NCBI GenBank assembly: GCA_958298945.1
Contig: OY282605.1
Span: 112,402,267-112,466,266 of the forward strand
Direction of reading: 5' to 3'
DNA from: Atherix ibis
Taxonomy: Eukaryota; Arthropoda; Insecta; Diptera; Athericidae
Length of the DNA stretch: 64,000 nt
The position numbers and the translations under genes were made by a program. The notes beneath the pieces are model-generated. The model was not told where the DNA came from. It saw only the letters and a program-made list of their open reading frames with translations, and made no database searches. Shown in pieces: positions 40,615 to 54,600 of this stretch (positions within the stretch are counted from its first letter, which is position 1; each line of letters opens with the position of its first letter).

Positions 40615-40835
40615 TAAAACTTTAACACTGCCGAATTTAATATATGGATCCGAAACATGGACGATGCTGGGTAGTCATGATGCTGCGTGAAAGGAAAAAC
40701 CTTCACAAGATTTATGGCCCTGTTTGTAAAGATGAAAATTGGAAATATAAATATAACCTGAAAGAAAATGGCTGGCACACATCATTGTACTGAATGAAGA
40801 GGCGCATGCAAAAAAATATCTTTTTTATAAAAACC
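40615..40835 (+). mobile_element. RTE-like LINE 3' fragment
   Basis: Translation gives LPNLIYGSETWTML and, after shifts, IYGPVCKDENW. Both resemble the C-terminal reverse-transcriptase region of RTE-type elements (compare LLIYSSEYWVL in the 26040 element). Very short and broken. Confidence 0.55.
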
Positions 40836-40986
40836 CAACAGCAAACGAATAATGCTACGATTAGACCATTCGAGAAATTCTTCAATTATTCGAGTTAAAT
40901 GTTCATTTCAAATTCGTCCAATTGTACGAAGTTTTTAACAATGATAACGAGTACACCATTCGTGCAATGTTAAAGTAGCACACATA
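40836..40986. other. Spacer
   Basis: Nothing is recognised. Confidence 0.4.
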
Positions 40987-41910
40987 CGAGGTCTGTTCAA
41001 AAAGTATCGCGAATTTAGCATTTTCGCGGGTTACGTATATTCGATTTTTGGTTTTTCGAAGCGTTATGTTGGTACTCATATCTCTCACTTATGCCGACAA
41101 GTTCGATCATTTTGAATGTTCAATTAATTTTTGACAACTGCTTTGCTTGCACGTGTTTTGGCTCGTCTTCGATTTTTGCCCATTCCAAAAAATGGATCAG
41201 AGAATCTGTTTCAAATTTTGTGTGAAAAACAAAATAAATTGCGCGGACGCATTCCCAATGTTGACTGTGGCATATGGTGAAGCTACCTTAGACCAACGCA
41301 ATGTTTATCGGTGGTACAAAATGTTCTCAGAGGGCCGAGAAGATATGAACGACGAAAAGCGCTAAGTTCGGTCAAATGTGAAGGCTTTGCTTACAGTTTT
41401 CTTCGATTGCATCATGAGTTCTTGGCACCGGGTAGAACGGTCAATAAGGAATATTATCTGCAAGTTATGCGCGAAGCAATCCGCCAGAAACGCCCGGATT
41501 TGTGGAAGAACAAAAATTGGCTTTTGCAATATGATAACGCCCCTGCTCACGCATCATTGCTTGTGCGCGAATTTTTGGCCAAAAACAATACACTAATAAT
41601 GCCGCAGCCACTGTATTCCCTAGATCTGGGCCCCTGTGACTTTTTGTTGTTCCGGAAACTGAAAAGCCCCGACGCTACGCTACGATTGAGGAGATAAAGA
41701 CGCCATCGTAGGAGGAGCTGAACAAGATCACAAAAAATGATTTTTTGAAGTGCTTCGAGGATTGGGAAAAACGTTGGCACAAGTGTATTATTAGGATTGG
41801 GAAAAACGTCTGGTGGGGATTACTTTGAAGGGGACAAAATAGATATTCATGAATAAGTAAATAATTTTTGAAAAAACCAAAAATTCCCGATCCTTTTTGA
41901 ACAGACCTCG
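40987..41910 (+). mobile_element. Mariner (DD34D), complete ends, internal deletion
   Basis: Both inverted ends are present (CGAGGTCTGTTCAAAAAGTA and its complement to 41910) with TA outside. ATG at 41192 starts a helix-turn-helix region (MDQRICFKFCVKNKINCADAF, to 41365). The frame then jumps to the part after the first catalytic Asp. The second and third Asp motifs remain in another frame (QYDNAPAHAS, LGPCDFLLF). The first Asp is lost by deletion. Confidence 0.9.
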
Positions 41911-42742
41911 TATTTGTTCGAGTCTTTGGAGGAATTCCATCAGTAATTACAAGTGAGCTCGATCAAAAAGTTCGGCCGCTCAGAATTTGTTCGAGTCACG
42001 ATCCTTTTATTCATCATTTGACAATTGTTTCATTTGTTTGTTTATATGTAAGATCCCTAGGACATGAGCCAAGTGCCCCAATTCAACGCTACAACCATGA
42101 GGACATTTGCCGACCTGTAAGCGTGTGGATTAGATGGAATCGGTCTTTGGCTAGTGTTGGATGGAGGAGCATATGAATTTGGTTTAAGAAATTAAAAATA
42201 GGACTTGGATTAGGTATTGAGGAAACTAAAAGATCTACAATAGAGGGAATCTCATTAGAAAAGAAATCTTGGCACAGAAAGTGCAGTTGGGAAGAGGACA
42301 GTTTCCAAATGCGAACTCTGAAAAGTTTCCGTTCACAAAATTTTGATAAGGTTGTCGAGGAGACTGTTCGAGCAATGGTTAGCTAATGCTTCGAAAGAAA
42401 CCTTTCGCTACTTGTCCACCCTGTGTGCTTCTTAATATTTGTTTCATATTCAATTCTGCATTTTTTTTTTGCATTTTGCAGTGAAATACAATAAGTTAAT
42501 CAAAGAAATAGTAAAAAAAATTATTTGAACGAAATAAAAGGAAAAAATAAATAGAATTTAAATATGGAAAATATGGTAATTCAAGAGAATGAATCAATGA
42601 AAACAAAAACCATCAGACAACCTTTTTTTCGATCTCGTTGCCCAAAATGATCGAGCATCTACAATTTGAGACATAAAATCTGTATGTTAAGATCGAGGCG
42701 AACGTCTCAACCGCTGGAGCAGAAAATGTTCGAGAATATATA
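41911..42742. other. Intergenic DNA, partly richer in GC
   Basis: 41930-42430 has a more balanced base composition than the surroundings and may be old transposon DNA, but I recognise no motif in any frame. Confidence 0.4.
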
Positions 42743-43610
42743 GGGTTTTCCAATAAGAGTGATATGATTTCTAAGTGACGTTTCAGCCATTTGTAATATG
42801 TCATGATCTGTCTTTTTTTCCATTGTATTCAGTAATGTTTACAATTTCATCATGGAGAGATATACGCAAGAACAACATTCACAAATTATTCAATTTTATT
42901 ATCAAAATAATCGTTCTCCAATTGCAACTTTTCGTGCTCTCACTTTCATCTGAGTGGTGCGGTAAATAAACAAAACTGTCGATTCTGGTGCGAAGAAAAT
43001 CCACAAATTATTCATGAACCCCCATTACATTCACCTAAATTGACACTTTGGTGTGGTTTTTGGTCTGGTGGAATCATCGGTCAATGGAGAGAGGTATAGA
43101 TCGATGATAACTAACTTTTTATGGCCGAAATTGGATGAAGTTGATTTTGACAACATCTGGTTCCAACAAGACGGCGCTATGTGCCACACAGCACGTGCAA
43201 CAACCGAATTATTGCGAGAAAAGTTTGGAGATTCGTTTATTTCAAGAAATAGTGACATTGAATGCCCTCCACTCCAAGAAGTTGTGATTTAACACCATTA
43301 GACTATTTATTGTGGGGTTATTTGAAGTCATTGGTCTTTAGCAATAAACCAGACTCTCTTCAAGCTTTAGAAGTCAATATTGAACTTGCTATTCATGACA
43401 TACGACTTGATTTAGTGGAAAAAGTGCTCGAAAATTGGGTTCAATGAATTCGTTCCTGCAAAAGAAGTCGTGGAGGCCATTTGAATGACGTTTTATTCAG
43501 AACTTAATTGTATAGATTGTACTTTACATTAAATAAAAAACATTTAAATTTCCTTAACAATTAGTGTGTTTTGTTTTAAAAAGAAAACATATCCTCTTAT
43601 TGGAAAAGCC
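42743..43610 (+). mobile_element. DD41D-type Tc1/mariner element with complete ends, internal deletion
   Basis: Inverted ends GGGTTTTCCAATAAGAG and its near-complement CTCTTATTGGAAAAGCC ending at 43610, with TA on each side. ATG at 42852 starts MERYTQEQHSQIIQFYYQNN; the frame is then deleted and resumes after the first Asp. Frames 43053-43292 and 43262-43447 carry FQQDGAMCHTA (second Asp) and RSCDLTPLDYLLWG (third Asp) across a one-base shift near 43268. It abuts the mariner at 43617. Confidence 0.88.
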
Positions 43611-43616
43611 TATATA

Positions 43617-44797
43617 CGAGGGACGTTCAATAAGTCCTTGAAAAATCCGAAAAATTGCGCACGTAGTGTCAGTAAAGTTTTTTTTGTAAGTAGCAATATC
43701 GACAGGAAAGCTGTCAATATTTCAGCTCGATCCATAGCGTAGGTCAATTTCTATCGTCGATTAAAGTTAACGACATTTATTTGTGCATAACAATGGAAAA
43801 AAGCGAGTTTAGGGCTGTCATCAAACATCTCCATTTGAAAGGCTTAAGCCCGAAAGAAATCAAAGCCGAGTTGGATGCAGTTCATGGCACATCTGCACCT
43901 GTGTTTGCGACGGTTTACAATTGGGTGAATGAATTTAAACGTAACCGTTCATCCACAGAAGATGAACATCGTTCAGGACGCACAGTTGAGGTGTCTACTC
44001 CTGAAATCATCGACAAAATCCACGATCTGATTTTGAACGATCGGCGAATTAAAGTGCGCGAATTAGTTGAGGCCACGGGCATATCACAAGGTACAGTCGC
44101 TTCAATTTTGCATGAAAAATTGTCTGTGAAAAAAATTTCGGCGAAATGGGTGCCGCGTTTGCTCTCAGAGGAGAATAAGCGCAATCGTGTAGTGGACTCT
44201 GAGGCTATATTGGCACTCTTTCATCGCAATCCTGCCGAATTCCTTCGTCGATATGTCACTGTGGACGAAACCTGGATACACTACTACACTCCAGAAACGA
44301 AGAGACAGTCATCACAGTGGATTTTCAAGGGTGAACGGGCTCCGAAGAAGGCAAAAACTGTGCCATCGGCCGGCAAGGGATGGCCACGGTCTGTTGGGAT
44401 TCCCAGGGTATCATTTTTATCGACTACTTGGAAAAAGGAAAAACAATAACAGGATATTGCGCTGTTTCCATGGCCAAAATTGTGGAATTGAGAATGGAAT
44501 TGTTGCAGCATCCCACTTATTCACCAGATTTGGCCCCGAGTGACTATTTTCTTTCCCCAATCTGAAGAAATGGCTTGGCGCACGACGGTTCACTTCCAAC
44601 GAGGACGTCATTGCTCAAACGGATGAGTATTTTGCAGAACTTCCGAAATCCTATTTTTTGGACGGGATAAAAATTTTGGAAAAACGGTTGGAAAAGTGTA
44701 TAGAGCTAAAAGGAGATTATGTTGAAAAATAAAATTTTTTTTTTTAAAAAAACAGTTTTTTTCCATCTTTTTCTAAGGACTTATTGAACGACCCTCG
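43617..44797 (+). mobile_element. Mariner (DD34D), near complete, catalytic deletion
   Basis: Inverted ends (CGAGGGACGTTCAATAAGTC and its near-complement to 44797) lie between TA dinucleotides. ATG at 43793 opens 219 codons with both helix-turn-helix motifs and the first Asp (VTVDETWIHYYTPETK). A shift occurs at about 44386, and a deletion near 44455 removes the second Asp region. The third Asp region remains (SPDLAPSDYF). It is the best preserved copy of this lineage; 1076-1907 is a sister copy with a different deletion. Confidence 0.92.
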
Positions 44798-44869
44798 TAA
44801 TAACCCGAAAAATTGGCGATTTTTTTAAAAAAATTCGAACATTTCTCGAATGGTGTAATCGTAGCTTAA

Positions 44870-45000
44870 GGAGTAGATCTTCACTTGGATGGAAGCGTTG
44901 CGGCAGCCAGGACCTAAATAAACTCTTTATCTGAAATTGGAGGTAGAAAGCTGTCAACAGAGCAATTTGGCGGACACTTCTTGGCGGAGCCTTCCCAAAC
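44870..45000 (+). mobile_element. RTE-like LINE 3' tip (tentative)
   Basis: CAGCCAGGACCTAAATAAAC near 44910 matches the corresponding place in the 26040 element (TTAGCCAGGACCTAAAAAAC near 27335), within a short higher-GC patch. Confidence 0.4.
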
Positions 45001-45665
45001 TTACAAATGCCATTTTCTAAGTGCTAACAAATCTATAAAAAAAACCACAACAAGATTTTTGCGCAAATTTATTGAATTTTATTCTATATTTTATTATTAA
45101 ATTTACAAACAAACAATAAAATTCTTATTTTAATTTAATATGCAAAAAAGATTCATTGGCAATCAGTCATTTACAATTGAATATATTTTATCATATTTTC
45201 ATAATTACTTCGTTGAACAATTTTATAATAGAATATTTAAAGTTTTTATTTTTTTTTTGTTAATTTTTCTATACTAAAATTTCATTGAAAATGTCATTAA
45301 AAAAATAGAATAAAATAAATGAAAAAGTAAATGTTAAAATTAGAAAAATAATAACAATACTGATAACAATCCATTTAACAATAAAACATAAATTTCTCTC
45401 TGACTAGGTAAAAAATAATTAAAAAAAAAACACTTCTTTTCAAAAGAATAAAAATCAAATACACCACATAAAATATAATATTTGAGCCTCATTTATATGA
45501 CAAAAAAGACTACGAGTATATTAAAGAAAAATGTAAAAATATTTTATAGAAAAATCGAATAAATAAATAGATTTGATCAAAAGTTGGCATTAATCGGTGT
45601 GCTTGTTATTAAAGAAGATTAGCGCGGATGATACTGGAAAAGAATATTTTTCACAAGATCCATTC
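45001..45665. other. Downstream flank or 3' UTR of the MICU3-like gene
   Basis: AT-rich, with several minus-strand AATAAA signals. No other gene is seen. Confidence 0.5.
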
Positions 45666-48600
45666 TCAAGTTTGTAGTCTCATTTCTTGTTTAATGCAAT
45701 GTTTAAATGCATCCCATCCCTCGGATTTGGCTGTTGACTGAAAATATTTTAAAATATATTTTTATTTTTTTATTTTAAAAACAGTAAAACGTAGAAAAAT
45801 TTATATTCGAAATACATCAATTTTGTTGATTTTAATTAGGCGTGCTTATCTGAAGACAAACGATTGCAATGAAAGCAAAATTACATTGAAAATATACAAA
45901 AATAACAATAATAAAAATATATAAAAGGTTGTGAATAATATGAAATGAATAAAAGGAAATTAATAATTAAATAATTTATTTGCTATAATTAAAATTTGGA
46001 AAAAAATTCAATTTAATATTCGCAATTGTTTGGTGTGTAACATCTTAGCTCTCGTGAATGCGATGGAAATGCGTAACAGGAAGATTTACTAAAAAATACA
46101 TGAAATTGCCTTAAGCTATGGATAAACGCCATTTTAAAAATGTTGAGATGAAATTAAACTAATTTGCCATAAAAAAATTAGATGTCGATTTGATCCTTTT
46201 AATTTTTCTTTAACATTTCAACAACAAAAAATTTTGAACAAATGGAAAACCGCCATTTTTTTCCTCAAAATTTATTGTGGAAAAATGCTCTCATATTTAT
46301 GCCTCAAAGTATTGTCCATCGTTAGCCACAACTTTTTCCCATCTTTCTGGCAGCATACGGATTCCATATCGAGAAAACTGCTGGAAGAGCTGCTCAGCCA
46401 GCCCACGCTTGATCGATCAGAAGGGGTAGTAGTCGGAGGGGCGATCTCCAAGACTTCCTATTTCAATGGGGCAAAGCGTCCGATTTCAATGTTTCCAGGG
46501 ATGTTTTAACCACTTTAGCAACATGTGGCTGAGCGTTGTCGTGCTGCAAAGTCACTTTGTCGTTTCTTTGACCGTATTGTGGCCTCAGCCGCAGGTTTTT
46601 TTTCTAAAAGCATTTGAAGCTAAAAAGCAAAACTTCTCGAAAATGACACTCATTTGGTTCAAATTTCGATATATCCACGTACAAAAAAAATATATAATGC
46701 TGATAAAAAGTCACAAATGTCATGATGAGAAGTTGTTGACAGATGCTTAAGCTTAAATTAAATGCCCGAACGTTAGATTTTCGTATATGTATACGCAATT
46801 TACTGCCAAAGTTATCTCCATAGCGGCGAAAAATCGTAATGATTCCATACTTTTGTGTAGATTTTTTTATGTAGACCCCACTGAACATCAAAGGCATAAT
46901 TAATATTTATTTTAACTGACTTACTCCACGGAAAAATATAATTTAAACACGATAGAAGGCAACGTTTTTTTTTCCAATCTTCTGCTATTAAATGCGCTTC
47001 AATTTCGTAGACTTTCGGAGAGCTTTAAACACGCCATTCATCATCAGATGGTAGCTTACCGAAACGCTTGTATACTTTTGTTGACATTTAGATATTTATC
47101 GCGGAGTGAAAGTTCAAGTGCAATTTTATTAAATTTTAAATAGTTTACGAACCAAGTCAGTATAAATTAATACATTTGCATAAATAGTTTTATTCTCCAC
47201 GACAGCAAATGGGATGTTTTTATTTTAGAATACAAAGTGTTTCGTGAAGGTTTTTTTTTGCAAGTGTGTGCGTTCATTTCTGATTCGATATTTTGAACCA
47301 GCATTTACTACTGGCGCCATCTATTGGAAACGGCGGTTTCCCAATTTTACTTCCAATATAAAAAGAATGTACTATTAAAATTTATGGAATTTCGTAATAG
47401 GTACTCCATGAACTTAATGCTACAGTACCAAGATCTTGAGGCCTGCATATATTTATAGTCGTAAGTGGACGTAGGTATAAGGAAAAGTTAATTAAAATTT
47501 AGTAAAAGTAATTCATAAGAATGAACGGTTATTTAGGTTAAAATGAGAGTTCAGTTTATATTACTGATTCTCTATCTCTCTTTCGGTGTGACTTATTAAT
47601 GGGAACGACAAAAACAAAAATTGCAAGATTTTTCTCTCTCGAAATTTCACATTTTTCGTTAGAATATTTTGTTTCTTTTTCTTTCACATGCAAATAAATG
47701 AAATGATATGAAAATATGTATGACCGAAACCAGACAGAGAAAATAGTTTATTACTCAGCTAGAATTGAGCTGTTATAATATTTGCATCTCCTTTTCTGAA
47801 AGAATATCAAAAAGGACGTTCTCCTAGGAACAAGCGAAATTTTTTTCTTCTCTCTCTGTCTCTTAGTCGACCGTAGTTTGCTTTCAGGATAATTTTCGCT
47901 CTGAAAATTTGTATATCTCTTTTGATGATGTGGTAATGAACGAGACAGAATGAAAATAGGATTTTCGAGGTGAAAATTATAACAATTTTCAATATTTTTT
48001 CTTGCCGTTAAATTGGAATTTTTTCAATATTATTTTTTGTTGCCAGACGTAGTTTTTTTTTGGATTTTTAAAGGAGAATTTTTTATGATATAAATTAAAT
48101 AAAAAAGTGTTGTATTAAAATGCGTGTTATACGAATTAATTTCTGAAAGTAAGTTGGGTAAAGTGAGTATAGGATGGGTGACTGATTTAAAATGCATATA
48201 ACTGGTTTTTTTTTTACAGAATATAAAGAATTTTATAAAATTTTATAATGTCCTCACACTCAGTGCAAGAACGTGTCAAAATGGTTGAATTTTATTTTTC
48301 TTCCGGACGATCTATCGTTATAATACAACACAAATAAAATATCCTCAGTATTTTAATACTGTTACAGCTCTCGGTGCAAACATGATAAAAAACTTAATAA
48401 CACCAAATAATTTCAAAAAATGCAAATTTCGAACAGAAGTTGCAAATTTGGAACCAGAAACGTTGCGCACCGTAATGAAAAATGCCTTAGAAAGAGCCAT
48501 TAACTTCCAACAAGAAATTAGATGTTATTTAAGGAATATTATTTTTTACACACATTAAAAAAAAATTTAATAAATTACACTTTCATTAAAAAAAGAAAAA

Positions 48601-51600
48601 CAAACAAAAACAGTCAGTCCAAGTTGGCCCACCTGGTATTAATAAAAGAATTTCTCTCGTCTTCGATTTTTGCCCATTCTAAAAAATGTATCAAAGAATC
48701 TGTTTCGGAAACAAGAAAAAATTACGGGGGGCCAGATCTGGGGAATACGGTGGCTGCGGCATTATTAGTGTGTTGTTTTTGGCCAAAAATTCGCGCACAA
48801 GCAACGATGCGTGAGCAGGGGCGTTATCATGGTGCAAAAGCCTTTTTTGTTCTTCCACAAATCCGGGCTCAAAGACGAGCGAAAACACGTGCAAGCAAAG
48901 CAGTTGTCTAAAAATTAACTGAACATTCAAAATGGCCGAACTTTTCGGCATAAGTGATATACATGAGTACCAACATAACGCCAAAAAATTGAAAATCAAA
49001 TATAAGTAACCCGCGGAAATTCAAAATTCGCGATACTTTTTGAACATACCTCGTATACTTTCAAAATTTGGAGTTTATTCCTTTTAATGGCGTGTTAAAT
49101 CGATCCTTTTAAAGTTTGTATATATAATATTAACAAATTAATTATAAAACAAATAATTTCCTGATTTCCTAAATCAATTTTTACGATACCCGAGGTTAGA
49201 TGTTACACATCATTGGCGATTACTACTGTAGAACTCGCTCTTTTCTACTTTTTTTTTTTGAAAAACATCAACAATTAAGTATTTTAAAATGTTTTTCTAA
49301 TAATCAAAAATTTTGAAATATTTAAAAAAAAAGTAATTTGAAAATATTTATTTTAATAATTTAGGAACAAAATTTCAAAAAAAGAAAGTTTGGTACTCGT
49401 TTTAAGTTGATGGATTTCATTTAATTGTCTTAGAAAGTTAGTGGATATTTATACATAAAAAAATTTAAATCTTACCTTTTTTATTTTGCTATCATAGTTA
49501 TACTTATGTTGAATAATAAAATAATAAAATTAAATTCTTCAACAAAAAGTAAATGCGTTTGGTTACTATCAGACTTACCATAAACTAACTGGGCATAATA
49601 GTTTACAAAATAAATTTATCACTTGAAATTGATAGTGATAAATTTATTTATTTGTAATTGTATTTAAATAAGCAATAGTATTTAAATAATTATTTTGTAA
49701 TTTTGTTGTGTTTTTCTACATGAACATTTGTAATGTTTGGCATTAGTTTATTTGTAAATAAAAATTTGCCAATTTGTGATCACATCAGAAAATTACCATT
49801 CCAGCATTTTAAATTTCTTTGTGTATTCATTATTTGTTTTTTTTTTTTTTTTTTTTTTAGAATTTTGTGTATTTTAAGCTAATTTGTCTTTATTTTAGTC
49901 TTTGTTATAGCAAATAAAAACATCACATTTGGGACAGTAAAACATATCTTTAAGTAGCATTTACCCAAAATGTAAATAAAAAAAAATAATGTTAAACTTA
50001 TTACAAACAAAAAATTTATTGAAAGTTAAAGCACGTTATGGATACTTAAAAATAATATGAAAAACAAAATCAAGACCATTTACGACAATATTTAAAAAAT
50101 CAAAACCATATTTAACAATATTTAAAAAAAAACTTATTCGACAATATTTAAGAAAAAACTGATTCGTATTTTATATGTCACTAGAAAAATACGCAGACAA
50201 ATTTATACAAAGCTCTTAAGTGAAATAATATAAAATAATGGCACAAAAAAAAATTAATTCCAATTCTACAACAATTATTTAATAATGTTATTAAATAACC
50301 ATAAAAAAATACTGGAAATAAAATAAACAAACAAGAAATGATCATTTTAATTGATATTATTTGAGGTAGTTAATGATACAAAATATCGTATATAATTGTA
50401 CTTGTAAATGAACAAAAAGAAAATGATAATATTGCAAAAATACAACATTTTAAAACTAAGTAGAAAACTTTTTTTTTGTAAAAAAAAAATATAAAATATA
50501 TAATAAAAAAAAAAATATTTTAAAAATCCTTTTTTGTATAAAAATTTTTCAAAATTTAAAACACACAAAAAATTAATAGCAACTAAAATAGCTCAAAGGA
50601 AAAAAAAATTAAGGAAACTAATAAAAATCCAATGATTTATAAGTCATAATTATTGCATATTATACAAATAGCGTTTGAATTTACGGCAAGCACGTGATTT
50701 TAACGCTGAAATGTTGGGGAATACGGAGTCATCGTCCTGTAGTAATTCCTCATTGTAATCAAAGTTGCGGCGACTTACTTTAAATCCTCGATGCAAACGG
50801 TCCTTCATTATTGCAATAAACTCCTTATACGAGAGCAGTCCATCACCGTCTTCATCGAAAATTGCAAACACTGTATCGATCAAGTGTTTAGTTAGAGTGT
50901 ATCCGGTGCAAATTTTGACGGCACGTGAAAATTCGTCTAAAAATATTATAAACGCACGATTTGAAATGATTTGTCAAAAATAATCGCTCGATGTTTTGGT
51001 GCAAATGCTAAAGGATACAAAAATACGTGCGATATTTTCTGTTAAAATATTTTAAAAAGGATTATTTTGAAGAAGATTGTAGACATTTCGTGTTGTACAA
51101 AGCAAATGAAGATGTTAAAGGATTAAAAATGTGGTTTAGATAGTACCACCAGCAGTAGATGTACGAGCATAACGAATTACAGGATTATCAATTTCTCGAT
51201 TCGGAAAGTACGGCCCTGTCATTTGACAGCTGTCAAAAATATATGTCATACAAAATGGCATTTGTTTATGTGTAAGGGGCTACTATTTACGAGCACAAAA
51301 AACTTGCAATTTTACGATGAATACATCAAAAAGCAAAATTGCCGATTTTGACTGTAGAGAAGCCATTGCATCCACAAATGGCTTCTCTACAGTCTCTACA
51401 GTCAAAAAAAACTGGCTTCTCTTTTTTTAAAACTATTTCTACAGTCAAAAAAGAACTGGCTTCTCTACCGTCTCTACACAACTAACTGGAAAGAAGCCAT
51501 TGTATACATAAAAAGTAACTCTCTGGTGTGCATTTTGGTTTGCAGATGTCACTGATCCCAATTTCTTTGATAATGAAGAAATGGAGATCTTTATTTGGAA

Positions 51601-54600
51601 GAAGAAATCTGCCCACGGCTATTCGCAGGCACAATAAACTATACTATAAGAGCCTATTTATAGCATATTACCGCCGATACATCTCACTATAAAATTGAAG
51701 CTAATTTTACCATGACCATGTGCCAAAAGAAGATTCCACGACGAATGTTTCGTTTTCTAGATGAGAATAAATTATTTCGGAGCATTTTTAATGACGAAAT
51801 CCATGAGCGATATCACGGTTACTCGATCATTTATAAAATTATGAGCAATAAGCTGCAAAGGGCGGATCACTTATGTCGTATAGATGACGAAGACTTTACT
51901 CGAAAAGTTTGCAACGGCCGCACTTAAAATAAAAGGAAACGAAGAGGTCCTGCTTTAGAAGAAGTGATTGAGTTTAACGAGCTGAAAGATTTCGGTATAA
52001 AAGCAGGGTTATTTAATTCAGCTGACCTAGACCGGATCTTTGCGCCATTGTTGATGATAAATTGATGAAGCATTCTTCATCTGTTGACTGATATAAGCCC
52101 TATACTTGACCCACGCACAGGTCGAGACTTTTTGTTTACATTTGTATAGGATCTTTTTGTAGGGATAATATGTTTTCAAATGCACAGTGTGGCCATATTT
52201 GAAATGCCACATTTTTTGACACTGTCAGTTGCATTTACTAAGGTTTACAAATTATTCATGGAAAGATACACGCCTCAACAACACATGGAAATTATCAAAT
52301 TTTTTATTAAAATAATCTTTCTTTTATTGGAACTTATCGTGCATGTCTTCCAATTTATATTCGTCGAACTGTGGAAAGTTTTAAACGCAATTTTGCGTGC
52401 CAGTAAGAAAAAGATCTGGTCGGAGTACGGAGAATATTGCTGCCGTTCAGGCAATTGTTGATGAGGACCCAAATTTATCGATTTCAAGCCATTCTCAACA
52501 TTACGGACTCTTTGCCATAACAATATGGCGTGTTTTGCCGGTGGATTTGGGTTTACATCCTTGCCAAATTTTTATCACACAAGAATTGAAGGCGTTGGAC
52601 ATCGCAAACACCGAACAATATTGCTGATTATGCTCTGGAATAATTTTAAGATTATGCAGATTTTTTCAAGAAAATCATCTTCTCAGATAAGGTTCATTTT
52701 CATCTCTCTGGAGCGGTGAATAAACAAAATTATCATTAGTGGACTAAAGCCTATTCACAAATTATTCACGAGGAACCTTTATACTTCGGAAAAGTGATCG
52801 TTTGGTGTGGTTTATTGGTTTTGGTTTTTTTTCAAAATGAGGAAGGAGTTGCCGTTACTGGCAATGATGAGCCGTACAGATCGTAGATAACGATCTTCTT
52901 GTGGCCTAAATAGGAAGATATTGATTTAAGGAATATGTGGTTTCAATCAGGCGGTGCTACGTGCCACACAGCCCATGTTACAATCAATTTATTTGGCGCG
53001 TCGATAATTTAAAAAAATGCGGATGTGCAATGGCCTCAAAAAACCTTGTGATTTAACACCTTTACACTTCTTCTTGTGGGATTATTTGAAGTCAATTGTC
53101 TATGTAAATAAACCAACAACAAATTGAATATTGAACGCCAAATACGTGAAATTGGGCCGGATCTATTGGGAGCAGAGGTTGTTATTTTCATAATTAGATT
53201 ATGCTTCAAAATAAAATAATAAATATTGTTCTTATTGACAAACCATATACAAAAGACAATGAACATGAGTAAACCATATACCTTGACTTGCTCCTAGAAT
53301 CATTTGAAGGGCTTAATGCCAAAGTGCCTCGAAAGTAATCATTTGTATGTATCAAGTGTTATGGTTGTTTTTAGGTCCTCCAGATCACTTTGATATGCTT
53401 GTATCGTGATTGCTGTAAAAGATTAATGACCCTACCTTTCTTGTATGTGTCATATTCTGATTTTGGTTCTGATTATATAGTTTAAAAAAAAAATTATTCG
53501 CAACTACCCCACAGATTCAAGTAAACATCACATTGCATAGATAAATCAATGGAGAAGAGTTTATCTAAAGAACTTTTAGCCAAGACACACTTACATTGGA
53601 TTCATCTTCAAGTTTTCATTTAATTTTTCCATAGAATTTTATTCATAAAAATAAATCGAATTTTAAATTAAAAAGAAAGAGTAAATGTTCGTTAATTTCC
53701 ATAGCATCTAGAAATGTTTCAATCGCACGTCATATGGAGATTATTTTATTTCTGAACAAATATTAAAATTTATTTGCACACGAAAATTCTTATGAAGTAA
53801 CGTATTAACATGTGTTTATATTGTATTTAATATGTTAAATAAATTAATGTTGTACCTTTTGAAATGGCTCGATCAGCTAAAGTATACATTCTCATGGCGA
53901 TTGCAAAATCTTCAAGATTGTTTAAGAACTGGCAAAAGTCACGGAACTCAATAAACGTGACACCCTGATCATCTTTGACACGATCTAATAATCGATCCAA
54001 ATACATATCGTATTCGTCTGTATCCAAATAGGTGTATCGCAAAAGGATTTTCGCAAAATCCACCTCCGTGATAGCTGGATTGCCTTTTGAGAACTCATTA
54101 AATTCTAATTCGAGCACTTCCGTTTGCAAGTTGTCCATGAATTTATAGAATCCTTCGTAGTGAAGATCTTGATTACCTTTCTTGCCAAAGAAGTGTACTT
54201 GAAGTGTCGTATCAACTTTGTGTCGTCTTTGTAAGCCTTGCTCATCATCAATGTAGTGCTTGAAGTGGAATTTGAAGAAAAAATACAATCAATTAGAATA
54301 ATCCATTTTGATTTATTTTTCTTTAAAAAGAGACAACAAGAAACTAACTAAGCATCGGTGCATACAAATTTAAAGTGCTGTACGCAAATTTTATCTTAAA
54401 TAAAATATTTTTAATTGTTTTGAATAAAAAAAAAAACAAACAATTAAGTCAAGTACGCACTATTACAAAGTATAAATATATGTGCCATTTTCATTGCTTA
54501 CGTTAAAAAATTCTATAAATGAGTAAACATTTGGAATTATTATAATAAATATAAAAAATGCTTCAGAAAATATTTCATGATTTAAATAAAGTTTTTCTGT

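Noticed and set aside
48522..48911. Plus-strand frame of 129 codons
   Set aside because: It runs across the junction of a DD41D scrap and an inverted mariner piece and is mostly antisense to the transposase.
53036..53266. Minus-strand frame of 76 codons
   Set aside because: It is antisense to the decayed DD41D element at 52145-53252.
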